Of a stretch of 64,000 nt of DNA, positions 1 through 6,492 are shown piece by piece. Positions within the stretch are counted from its first letter, which is position 1; each line of letters opens with the position of its first letter. The stretch comes from JAJRTA01 sp965603125 (lineage in GTDB: Bacteria > Zixibacteria > MSB-5A5 > GN15 > FEB-12): the NCBI GenBank assembly GCA_965603125.1, contig CBFDBU010000003.1:1-64000 (forward strand), in the 5' to 3' direction. The notes below the pieces were generated by a model. It ran no database searches, was not told the DNA's origin, and worked only from the letters and a program-made list of their open reading frames with translations. The position numbers were made by a program, and so were the translations under genes.

Positions 1-21
1 GGAAGGATCTGACAATCGTGA

Positions 22-285
22 ACCGGTCGCTTACACAAAATTCCGGACACTCCCTATCTTATTGCTGCCGACATTGCTGATCTGGTTGAGGCCTATCGCT
101 CGCCTGCCAGCTCGTCAGTCACTTTCCGACTATCTCAGGAGCCCACCTCGGAGCAGCTCACCTCGTTTTTCAACGGCACGGGGCATGTTTCCGCCCTCGC
201 CTACAACAACGCACTGACCAATCTGAAGGCAGCCGTTTTCGAGGCCAAGCGACACGGGAGGGGTCAGAATGACCAAGAACGCTGA
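22..285 (+). other. Unrecognised open frame, no clear start
   Basis: An open frame follows an in-frame stop at 19-21 and ends at TGA 283-285. It has no ATG, GTG or TTG start with a ribosome-binding site. The translated tail (for example YNNALTNLKAAVFEAKRHG) looks like real protein rather than random sequence, and the next gene overlaps it by 17 bases, as in a coupled operon. It may be the 3' part of a gene whose 5' part is broken or lies beyond the window edge with a frameshift. I recognise no family. It belongs to the integrative element that ends at the tRNA. Confidence 0.3.
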
Positions 286-655
286 ATCGATGTCCGTAGA
301 GATCATGAAGCGGTGTCCACGGTTTGCTCGATGTTCAGTTCCGATATGCCCAATTGATCTACTCCAGGAACACCGGACCCGGCTGCCAGGCGAGCCAAAG
401 TCTACATTAGCCAAATCTGTCCGCCATCGAATCGGGAAAGGTACACCGCTGCCGAGGCAGGGACTGACAAGAAGGGAGTTGGCAGCCAAACAGCGCTGGA
501 ATGCGCTGAGCGAAGTCGAGAAGCAACGGAGATGTGCCCATTTGAAGCAAATTTCACCCGTTTATACGGGCTTCTCAGATCGCGAAGGCAAAATAGGTGT
601 CAAGATACCCCCTGGTGAGAAATCCACTGATAAACAGAGCGAGATTCAGTCATGA
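269..655 (+). CDS. Small Cys-containing mobile-element protein, unknown function
   Basis: This 128-residue protein has a cysteine cluster near the N-terminus (CPRFARC then PIC, residues about 16-27), which could bind a metal. The middle is basic and helical (LTRRELAAKQRW, about residues 86-97). It overlaps the preceding open frame and the next gene (652), as expected for translationally coupled genes in a compact element. The same type of Cys motif is, to my recollection, common in hypothetical proteins of phages and integrative elements, but I cannot name a family. No catalytic motif is visible. Confidence 0.5.
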   Translation: MTKNAESMSVEIMKRCPRFARCSVPICPIDLLQEHRTRLPGEPKSTLAKSVRHRIGKGTPLPRQGLTRRELAAKQRWNALSEVEKQRRCAHLKQISPVYTGFSDREGKIGVKIPPGEKSTDKQSEIQS

Positions 656-1122
656 AACGGAACGGAGTCGAAGCTCAGGCAAGACACAGACCGGATCGTC
701 AAGAGCGGGGAGAAACTGTCCCTGTGGCTGGAGAAGTCTATCCCCGTGTCCCGGCGGGCGAATACGAAGCCATTTGTTACGATGTGCGAAAAGGAAGAAG
801 CTGGGGTGGAAGGGAAGATATCTACATCAGGTTCCGGTTGAGGGATGGGAAATACGACGGCACGGAGCTGTTTATGGTCTGCACTTTCCCAACGAAGCGC
901 AAACTGACGCCCCGTTTCAAATACTATCAACAATGGACAATTGCCGTAGGACGAAAGCCGGACAGACGCGAGCGAATGGTGTTCGGTGTATTCAAGAAAA
1001 GGCTCTTTCGCATCCTCGTTCGGGATGTAGAGAAGAACTCCAGCGGACATCCCCTGCCGGACGTTCTGAAGTACTCAGTTGTTGCCAAAATCATCGAGCC
1101 GATGACAGGAGGATGGCCGTGA
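652..1122 (+). CDS. Mobile-element protein, possibly OB-fold/replication-associated
   Basis: This 156-residue protein starts in an ATGA overlap with the preceding stop. After a basic N-terminal tail, the body begins at VPAGEYEAICYDV (about residue 33) and alternates short beta-like strands with conserved-looking blocks (YIRFRLRDG, YYQQWTIAVG, FRILVRD, YSVVAKIIEP). That pattern resembles small beta-rich proteins near replication genes of integrative elements. This is an impression of style, not an identified domain. The operon position just ahead of the excisionase-like gene supports an element function in replication or regulation. Confidence 0.55.
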   Translation: MKRNGVEAQARHRPDRQERGETVPVAGEVYPRVPAGEYEAICYDVRKGRSWGGREDIYIRFRLRDGKYDGTELFMVCTFPTKRKLTPRFKYYQQWTIAVGRKPDRRERMVFGVFKKRLFRILVRDVEKNSSGHPLPDVLKYSVVAKIIEPMTGGWP

Positions 1123-1162
1123 ATAGGTACAGCCCGCCTCTTACGACTTGCTCTCTACTATT

Positions 1163-1204
1163 TACCAATTACCATGTACCAAGTACCATCTACCAACTAC
1201 CAAG
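1163..1204 (+). repeat. Six tandem copies of a 7-bp unit, TACCAWN
   Basis: Six head-to-tail heptamers run without interruption: TACCAAT, TACCATG, TACCAAG, TACCATC, TACCAAC, TACCAAG. The first five bases are invariant; position 6 is A or T and position 7 is variable. The array lies in the non-coding stretch between the last small gene and the excisionase-like gene. It could be a protein-binding array (iteron or recombinase arm-type sites) or a simple-sequence repeat. Confidence 0.85.
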
Positions 1205-1267
1205 TTCTTGCCTTTGTATGTGTAGGGGTGAAAAGAAGTTACCGGAAGAAAACAACCCAGAGAATAC

Positions 1268-1367
1268 GGGCTTGACTGCGGCAAGTACGTGCCGCAGGTC
1301 GAATCAATCATGCAAGAATTCGACCAATTCCCTGGGCGGGCATAACCTGCCCGCCTGGGGCAAGCCC
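1268..1367 (+). other. Multi-stem (cloverleaf-like) folding element upstream of the excisionase-like gene
   Basis: Four nested inverted repeats fit one planar fold. The outer stem is GGGCTTG (1268-1274) with CAAGCCC (1361-1367). Inside are CTGCGGCA/TGCCGCAG (1276-1283/1290-1297, 6-nt loop), GTCGAAT/ATTCGAC (1298-1304/1318-1324) and CCTGGGCGGGC/GCCCGCCTGGG (1331-1341/1349-1359, 7-nt loop, two G-T pairs). The arms abut almost without spacers. No protein frame is convincing here. It may be a structured RNA leader, a small RNA, or a single-stranded DNA structure used by the element. The 5' strand GGGCTT can also pair with AAGCCC at 1390-1395, directly before the TTG start at 1396. Confidence 0.55.
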
Positions 1368-1395
1368 TTTGATGCGGCAATAAGAAAGTAAGCCC

Positions 1396-1635
1396 TTGAG
1401 TTCTCGGATCGACATTGGAGTTTTCAACGACAGGCTCTGGACACTTGACAATGTGGCTGAGTTCTGCCAGGTGAAGACCAGCGTCGTGCAGTATTGGCTC
1501 AAGAACACCGACATCCCCTATATCAAGATCGGAAAGAAGGTCCGCTTTGACCCAAAGGACATCAGGTCTTGGATTGCAGATCAGAAACAAGGCTACAACG
1601 CCAGGCGGAGCGACAGCTTCAGGGTTCTCACCTGA
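1396..1635 (+). CDS. Excisionase-like helix-turn-helix protein
   Basis: This 79-residue protein, with a TTG start, matches the MerR-like helix-turn-helix type of excisionases and DNA-binding accessory proteins. The pattern is LWTLDNVAEFCQVKTSVVQYWL (helix-turn-helix, about residues 14-35) followed by the wing IPYIKIGKKVRFDPKDIRSWI (about 41-61). Proteins of this kind help an integrase excise an element or regulate its transcription. It converges on the integrase gene with an 8-base tail overlap, which fits an Xis/Int pair. The A-rich stretch AAGAAAG at 1383-1389 may act as a ribosome-binding site. It could also be only a regulator. Confidence 0.75.
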   Translation: MSSRIDIGVFNDRLWTLDNVAEFCQVKTSVVQYWLKNTDIPYIKIGKKVRFDPKDIRSWIADQKQGYNARRSDSFRVLT

Positions 1636-2755
1636 GATTGATCGCATTGATGGATTTCCGCATGTGATCCCGGGTTTGGTGAGTATAGACCAGGGTGGTG
1701 GATAGGTCTTTATGCCCGAGAATTGCCGCCACCGTTCCTCTGTCAACACCCTGCTTCTGCATCAAGCTACTAAAGGTGTGTCTGAGGTCGTGGACGCGTG
1801 TCAAATCGTGCAGGCCTGAGGCTTTGGCTATCTTGATCAGGACCTTCCTGAGACTATCGCTATCCAGTTGAGTACCAGTTTGATCAACAAAGACATAGCC
1901 GTCGGTCTCAAGGCTCTCAAGCACTTTGACCGAGGCCCGGTTAAGAAAGAACTCCCTCGAGTAGCTCTTGGGTGTCCATCCTTCCTTGAGCTGGATCTTG
2001 ATCAGATCGGTCTGCATGTCGATATCAGCCCAGGTCAGGTTGCACAACTCACCGGAGCGCAGACCAGTATTCAACAGAAACTGGAAAGCCCTGCTATACG
2101 GACGCAGGCGACGGTCTTTCCTGCTCATCTCCCGGGCGGTCTTCAGGAACAGCTTGCATTCCTGCGGATCGAGTATCCGTGCCTGCCTGTGAGGCTTGGA
2201 CTTCAATGGTCTCACCTTCCTGGTGGGAACAGAAGGGATCAACTGCCGACCGTGAGCCCAGATAAACGCTGAGCCCAACACTCCCACCTCGAAGTTTACT
2301 GTCTGCGGAAGAGGCAAGCGCTTAGGCTTATGATTGCCCGGCTTTTCACCGTCGGCTGCCGTCTTCAGTTCAAGCGATTGGAGGCGCTGTTGCTGATAGG
2401 ACTCGATGTGGTCAGCTTTGATCTGGGACAGGCACTTGGTGTTGGGATGAAACATCTTCAAGAACACCAGAAACGTATTGAGGATACTGCGATATCTCTT
2501 GAGGGTATTGACTGAGGTGCGCAGACGGACGTGGTCGGTATATTCCTGGAGAAAGTCATCTATTCGCTTGTCAGTGGCAGACAGACCGAGTTTCTCCAGG
2601 CGGCGAGATTCCTCCATGGACTCGATCTGTTTCCTGAGAATCCTGGCATCCTTGAGACTGCCGGCTTTCAGCCACTTGTGCTTGCCGTGGTAGGAAACAA
2701 CCACATAATAGGTCTTCTTGCCCTTCTTCCCGGATTTTGCCTGTATACTTGCCAC
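1628..2755 (-). CDS. Tyrosine recombinase / phage-type integrase
   Basis: This 375-residue enzyme cuts and rejoins DNA to insert or excise the element. The N-terminal arm (MASIQAKSGKKGKKTYYVVVSY) suits arm-site binding, a SAM-like core-binding domain covers about residues 60-150, and the catalytic domain follows. Catalytic residues are visible: Arg in TGLRSGEL, the H-x-x-R box HDLRH, His in LGHKD and the nucleophile Tyr in LVYTHQ. Start GTG is chosen because AAGGAG lies 5 bases upstream. The gene has its own promoter (2782-2810) and lies about 100 bp from the 3' end of tRNA-Ser, the usual place for a tRNA-targeting integrase. Confidence 0.93.
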   Translation of the reverse strand: MASIQAKSGKKGKKTYYVVVSYHGKHKWLKAGSLKDARILRKQIESMEESRRLEKLGLSATDKRIDDFLQEYTDHVRLRTSVNTLKRYRSILNTFLVFLKMFHPNTKCLSQIKADHIESYQQQRLQSLELKTAADGEKPGNHKPKRLPLPQTVNFEVGVLGSAFIWAHGRQLIPSVPTRKVRPLKSKPHRQARILDPQECKLFLKTAREMSRKDRRLRPYSRAFQFLLNTGLRSGELCNLTWADIDMQTDLIKIQLKEGWTPKSYSREFFLNRASVKVLESLETDGYVFVDQTGTQLDSDSLRKVLIKIAKASGLHDLTRVHDLRHTFSSLMQKQGVDRGTVAAILGHKDLSTTLVYTHQTRDHMRKSINAINLR

Positions 2756-2781
2756 ACCAACTCCTTAGAAAACTGTTAGAA

Positions 2782-2810
2782 AATATGGTAGGCGGCGAGG
2801 ATTGTGTCAA
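2782..2810 (-). promoter_or_regulatory. Sigma-70 type promoter of the integrase gene
   Basis: Read on the minus strand: TTGACA (2810-2805), a 17-base spacer, then CATATT (2787-2782). The predicted start of transcription is about 20 bases before the GTG start codon. The promoter lies between the tRNA 3' end and the integrase gene, so it stays next to the gene in either integrated or excised form. Confidence 0.6.
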
Positions 2811-2856
2811 CAACTAATTGCTGTGTAAGGAGATAATATGTTAGAAAGAAATAAAG

Positions 2857-2946
2857 CGGAGAGGCAGGGATTCGAACCCTGGATAGAGCTGTTCGCCCTA
2901 TAACGGATTAGCAATCCGCCGCCTTCAGCCTCTCGGCCACCTCTCC
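2857..2946 (-). tRNA. tRNA-Ser, anticodon GCT
   Basis: The minus strand folds as a class II tRNA. The acceptor stem is GGAGAGG/CCTCTCC with discriminator G, the anticodon loop is within GGATTGCTAATCC (anticodon GCT, reading AGC/AGT codons), there is a long variable arm, and the T-arm is GGGTTCGAATCCC. The 3' CCA is not encoded. Its 3' end faces the integrase gene, so it is the likely attachment site of the element at lower coordinates. The second attachment copy would lie outside the window. Confidence 0.95.
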
Positions 2947-2972
2947 GTCGCACGTAACTGCATTGTCACCGA

Positions 2973-3001
2973 AATATATTCGGGGCCGCATCTGTTTTCA
3001 A
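2973..3001 (-). promoter_or_regulatory. Promoter of tRNA-Ser
   Basis: Read on the minus strand: TTGAAA (3001-2996), 17 bases, TATATT (2978-2973). The predicted transcription start is about 20 bases before the mature tRNA 5' end at 2946, a normal leader length. Spacing and hexamers are close to consensus. Confidence 0.6.
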
Positions 3002-3105
3002 GTGAAATCTTGAAATACGCTCAGGACAGTCGGCGTTTCGTTCGCGGACTCATTGAAAGGGGAAGGATGTGTGCCTTCCTATAATCGCGCCCCTGAAGCG
3101 CCATC

Positions 3106-4539
3106 TCAGGCGTCATGCTCTCTTGAGTCGAATCTCGACATCTCCACCCGGGACCCGTCCCCGGTGAGCAGGCAGGCTTTGACGTCCTCTTCGATCTCCC
3201 TTGCCAGAACGCCGATATGAGCCTTCACACCTGCATAGAGGGTACCTTCGACAATGATCTTGGCGTCGCGGAGCTCTTTCATCTTCTCCTCCAACTCCGT
3301 CATCTTCTGCTCTAGTCTCTCCACGGCCTGAGGTACGCCCTTGTTGAAATCATCGAGCTTCTGAAGCACCTGGGTTTGCTGGGGCGTGAGTTTACCGTCG
3401 AGTTGCAGCCGGTAGAGCGACGTCAGGCTCTCCTTGACGCGTTCCTGGTCGGCTTCCAGGCGTTGCTTCTCATGCACGGCCTCATGATACTCACGCATCA
3501 GCTTGGCGTCGTAGGCAACCGTCAGAACCGTGGCGGTCCCGGCTTCGGAACCGATCACCGACGCCCGGATTTGCTTACCGGCGTTTATTTCACCGCCGAC
3601 GATTTTTCCCTTCTTGCCTTTTACCAGAACATTCTCCTTGGCGGTGACATGACAGTTGATCAGTTCTCCGCCCACGGTTATGGTCCCGCCGGAAGTGATC
3701 TTCTGACCCTGCGCATGTTTCAAGGTTATGTCTCCATCGGCGTGCATGATGCCCTCGCCGGACCCGAAGAAGCCGCCCCGGACAAGAATATTACCCTTGC
3801 AGTTGATCGTACAGTCCTCAACATTATCGCTGATCTCCAGGTCACCGCCGACATTTAACGTGAACCCGGTAAACACCTTCCCCGTTATCTTGACCGACCC
3901 AACGGCATCAATGTTGCCGACGCTGTAATCGAGGTCGCCCTTGATGACCATGACGTCTCTGACCGAGACCTTGCCGTGACTGAACAGAATCGCACCGTCG
4001 ACTTTCGCCAGGAGCTCGCTGCCGTCCTCGGAGATCACGGTGCCGTCACCGACCTCAAGGGGAATTTTGCGCCCCCGCGGAGCGGCGATCTCCTTTCCGT
4101 CGACACCCTTTCCCGGCACTCCTTCGGTGGGGGGCGTTGCGCGAACCAGTACTGTATCCTTGGTCGTGTTCTGGATGTAGTTCATGTCACGGTAGTTGAT
4201 ACGCCCGTCTTCGTCCTCCTGGGGCTGGCACTTATGTTCGGTCTCGAACAGATATTCGAAGGCCGTATCCAGGCCTTTCTGAGCGGGAACTCCTTTGGCA
4301 ATCGTGATAGGCGTATCGTACTGTTTCTCGAAAAGGCTCGTGACAAGCAGGTCCTGGTTAATACCGTTGACAACGCCGGCATCGGTGAGCGCCTGCGCCA
4401 ATTCCTCAGGGGTAATGTCCGGTTCGGACTCATCCGGCGCCTTGATGATAACCATCGCCGACAGTCGATCTTTGGTCATCGTGACCCGAATTCCAGGGTG
4501 TGTTTTGGATTCGGTCTTTGTAGCGTCGCTGGGCGCCAT
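3106..4539 (-). CDS. DUF342 / FapA-like protein
   Basis: This 477-residue protein belongs to the DUF342 family (flagellar assembly protein A type). Motifs are the RATPPTEGVPGKGVDGK block (about residues 130-147) and a glycine-rich run of short repeats rich in 'GD', 'GN' and 'GG' turns (about 200-330: IKGDLDYSVGNID, VGGDLEISDNV, ISGG-type turns), which forms a right-handed beta helix in this family. A coiled coil follows (about 350-425, EAVHEKQRLEADQERVKESL) and a closing beta segment. Members are linked to flagellar biogenesis and polymer-type scaffolds, but the exact role is unsettled. It is the distal gene of a group of receiver proteins on the same strand. Confidence 0.85.
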   Translation of the reverse strand: MAPSDATKTESKTHPGIRVTMTKDRLSAMVIIKAPDESEPDITPEELAQALTDAGVVNGINQDLLVTSLFEKQYDTPITIAKGVPAQKGLDTAFEYLFETEHKCQPQEDEDGRINYRDMNYIQNTTKDTVLVRATPPTEGVPGKGVDGKEIAAPRGRKIPLEVGDGTVISEDGSELLAKVDGAILFSHGKVSVRDVMVIKGDLDYSVGNIDAVGSVKITGKVFTGFTLNVGGDLEISDNVEDCTINCKGNILVRGGFFGSGEGIMHADGDITLKHAQGQKITSGGTITVGGELINCHVTAKENVLVKGKKGKIVGGEINAGKQIRASVIGSEAGTATVLTVAYDAKLMREYHEAVHEKQRLEADQERVKESLTSLYRLQLDGKLTPQQTQVLQKLDDFNKGVPQAVERLEQKMTELEEKMKELRDAKIIVEGTLYAGVKAHIGVLAREIEEDVKACLLTGDGSRVEMSRFDSREHDA

Positions 4540-4548
4540 ACGGTTCTC

Positions 4549-4956
4549 CTAAATATGTTCCCGAGAGGCCTGGTTGTTTGCCGAGAGGATTCTCCAGTAG
4601 GCCCGTTCCACCACAAGAGATATCTCATAGCTCTTGAACGGCTTGGTGACGTACTCGTCCGCCCCAAGAAGGAGGGCATCCTTAACGGTATAAGTGTCAC
4701 CGTAAGCCGTCATGATTATCATCCCGATTTCGGGATGCTCTCTCTTTATGATACCAAGGAGCTTGAAACCGTCCATGCTCGGCATCTTCATGTCGGTAAT
4801 AACTATGTCGATCTTTCGCGTCTTGAGAAGCTCCAGCGCCTTCAGACCGTCCTCGGCAGAGTGTATCTCATATCCCTCACGTGACAGGATGTTCTCCAGG
4901 AGGTTTCTCATCATCAACTCATCATCGACAATCAGAATTGAGATGGAACTCTTCAT
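4549..4956 (-). CDS. Stand-alone response-regulator receiver protein
   Basis: This is a CheY-like single receiver domain of 135 residues. The acidic pocket is VDDE near residue 10, the phospho-acceptor Asp lies in DIVITDMKMP, Thr in IIMTAYG and Lys in VTKPF. There is no output domain. I start at MKSSIS rather than the longer upstream frame, because the extra 20 residues are not receiver sequence. It is spaced 9 bp from the DUF342 gene downstream and follows another receiver gene, so it is probably a diffusible phospho-signal carrier in the same operon. Confidence 0.88.
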   Translation of the reverse strand: MKSSISILIVDDELMMRNLLENILSREGYEIHSAEDGLKALELLKTRKIDIVITDMKMPSMDGFKLLGIIKREHPEIGMIIMTAYGDTYTVKDALLLGADEYVTKPFKSYEISLVVERAYWRILSANNQASREHI

Positions 4957-5026
4957 AGTCAATCCGCCCGCCGGCTGTAGCCCTCTTGTTGCTTTGCCAT
5001 GACGGTCCATGTGCATTCCCGCATAT

Positions 5027-5443
5027 TCAGCAGCCCAGGGTTGACGTCAACTCCGATATGAAATTCTCCAGCATGACCGGCTTGTACATGACACGGCAGG
5101 CACCGAGTACGCCGGCTTCATTGACCAGCTTCTCGGTGGCGTTGCCCGTGATTACCATGACGGGCACATGCGGGGTCGCCTCTTTGATGGCCGACAAGAC
5201 CTCAAGCCCGGACATCTCGGGCATAATCAGGTCAAGGGTGATCAGGTCGAACTGGCTGCTCAGGGCCTTCTCAACGGCGTCACTGCCGGTTTCGGCCAGT
5301 TCGACCTCGAACGCGTCGGTCAATTGGCAGAAGTCCCGGAACACGTGCTGGACCCACTTCTCGTCGTCGACGATGAGGACCCGAAACGGTTTGCCTCGTT
5401 TCTCAGCCATCCTCGTCAGCCTCTCAAGATCTGCTAATGCCAT
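5027..5443 (-). CDS. Stand-alone response-regulator receiver protein
   Basis: This 138-residue single receiver domain has a 20-residue basic leader. Markers are LIVDDEKW (acidic pocket), LITLDLIMPEMSG (phospho-Asp), VITGNA (Thr switch) and MYKPV (Lys). It is a separate protein, not fused to an output domain. It is the first of a two-receiver cluster whose partners could be the kinase at 6464-8269. A 333-bp spacer separates it from that kinase operon, so it may have its own promoter. Confidence 0.88.
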   Translation of the reverse strand: MALADLERLTRMAEKRGKPFRVLIVDDEKWVQHVFRDFCQLTDAFEVELAETGSDAVEKALSSQFDLITLDLIMPEMSGLEVLSAIKEATPHVPVMVITGNATEKLVNEAGVLGACRVMYKPVMLENFISELTSTLGC

Positions 5444-5776
5444 AGTGTGTTCGCTCTCACGTCATCCGGTTGGCCGGCCCCACTGTCCGCTGCTTATTGG
5501 ACGGGTGACAAGGTCGACCGCCAGCCACGTTTCGGACGGCCTGCACCGACCGCCCCTTTGATATCGCCGGACCTCCTTCTGTCCAGCCGGTCTTTTTCTT
5601 TCGGCATCGAGCCCGGCGCTGTCTTCCTGCTTCGAACGCCGCGCAACACCGCTTATCACTATATATCGTCATGGCCTGGTTTTACTGAACCGGCTTTCTC
5701 CAGTCGCAGTCGCCCGGCCCGCCTGAAAGGCCCGCGGCAGACCTGCCACAGGCTTTCCGGGCCCAACGAATCCCGC
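5444..5776. other. 333-bp spacer with a possible terminator, no convincing gene
   Basis: Short open frames exist but show no protein character. Near its right end, GGCCCG (5729-5734) pairs with CGGGCC (5758-5763) around an inner GGCAG/CTGCC stem, followed in the minus direction by CCTTTC. This is a weak terminator candidate 14 bases after the stop of the gene at 5777. A loose promoter-like stretch (TTCAGT, then TATATAGT around 5660-5690, minus strand) could serve the receiver gene downstream. Confidence 0.3.
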
Positions 5777-6133
5777 TCAGGCGCTGATATCATTGGTCTT
5801 CGACAGCGCGCTCATAACCCGACCACATTGGTCCAGTATGGAGCGGAGTCTCACCTCAATCTGGTCCCGCCCAAGAGTTCCCGACGGGACTTCATATGCC
5901 AGCGTTTCACTATTGCGGGCGGCATTGATAATATGCCCAATCTCCTTGACGACAGTTACGGTGCCGTTGACCAGCCGGACGAAATCGGGTTCCAGCCGGC
6001 TCAGCTTCTGGGAGCCGGACTTGGCCCTGGCCAGGTATATAGCCAGATTCAAAGCCAGGACTCTCACTTCCTCGTTCAGGGCGTCAACACGCTGGATGAG
6101 ACCCGCTTCTCTTTTTTGCTCGACCTTGCCCAT
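5777..6133 (-). CDS. 118-residue helical protein resembling a chemoreceptor signalling tip
   Basis: This short, soluble, all-helical protein begins at an ATG that shares bases with the stop of the upstream receiver gene (TGATG), so translation is probably coupled. Residues 21-38 read EEVRVLALNLAIYLARAK. They parallel the conserved hairpin tip of methyl-accepting chemotaxis proteins (LALNAAIEAARAG), and the following EPDFVRLVNGTVTVVKEI parallels the returning helix. It has no membrane segment or sensor. The glutamate normally seen after AAI is absent. A role in docking a CheA/CheW-type partner or in organising the neighbouring kinase is inference. A longer upstream reading would run across the receiver gene and is rejected. 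Confidence 0.65.
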   Translation of the reverse strand: MGKVEQKREAGLIQRVDALNEEVRVLALNLAIYLARAKSGSQKLSRLEPDFVRLVNGTVTVVKEIGHIINAARNSETLAYEVPSGTLGRDQIEVRLRSILDQCGRVMSALSKTNDISA

Positions 6134-6492
6134 CAAGAGGATTCCGTCAACTCCCTGATTTTCCGCTTCAAGGGCTCCATGTCCGAAGACTTGACCAGGT
6201 ATGTGTCCGCGAGCCAGGATTGGAAATCCAGCTTGTAGGTCGAATAGGCCGTGTTGAGGATGATGGGTGTCTCCGGCGCGATCTCCTTGAGCCTGCACAG
6301 AATCTCAAGGCCGGACATGTCCGGAATCTCGATGTCCAGCACTACCAGTCCGAATGACCCCTGAGAGAACTTTTCGATGGCCTCGGACCCTGAAGCAGCC
6401 CCCTCTACCGGATAACCAGCCTGGCTCAGTTCTTTCTGGTAGAGGAATCTGATTCCATCGTCATCATCCACTACCAGTACTCGTGGATTCAT
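6133..6492 (-). CDS. Stand-alone receiver protein
   Basis: This 119-residue receiver domain has the acidic cluster VVDDDDG, phospho-Asp in LVVLDIEIP and switch region ILNTAYS. The usual Lys-Pro pair is replaced by LVKSSD, keeping the Lys. The ATG lies inside the 3' end of the kinase gene (29-base overlap), so kinase and receiver are tightly coupled and probably a cognate pair. The longer in-frame extension into kinase sequence is not used. Confidence 0.85.
   Translation of the reverse strand: MNPRVLVVDDDDGIRFLYQKELSQAGYPVEGAASGSEAIEKFSQGSFGLVVLDIEIPDMSGLEILCRLKEIAPETPIILNTAYSTYKLDFQSWLADTYLVKSSDMEPLKRKIRELTESS

Noticed and set aside
130..489. Minus-strand open frame of 119 residues over the two small genes at the window start
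   Set aside because: It lies opposite the coupled genes at 269-655, its composition is Gly/Arg-rich without family pattern, and it has no ribosome-binding site.
597..1391. Plus-strand 264-residue frame spanning the gene at 652-1122
   Set aside because: It uses the other frame of a convincing gene. Its latter part runs through the heptamer array and the multi-stem element, giving low-complexity text.
3060..3130. Hairpin at the 3' end of the DUF342 gene as a terminator
   Set aside because: GCGCC and GCGCC there are direct, not inverted, repeats, so no stable stem forms.
5457..5672. Minus-strand 71-residue frame in the spacer upstream of the receiver gene
   Set aside because: Arg/Gly-rich random-looking sequence, no start signal; the region looks like a leader or terminator region.
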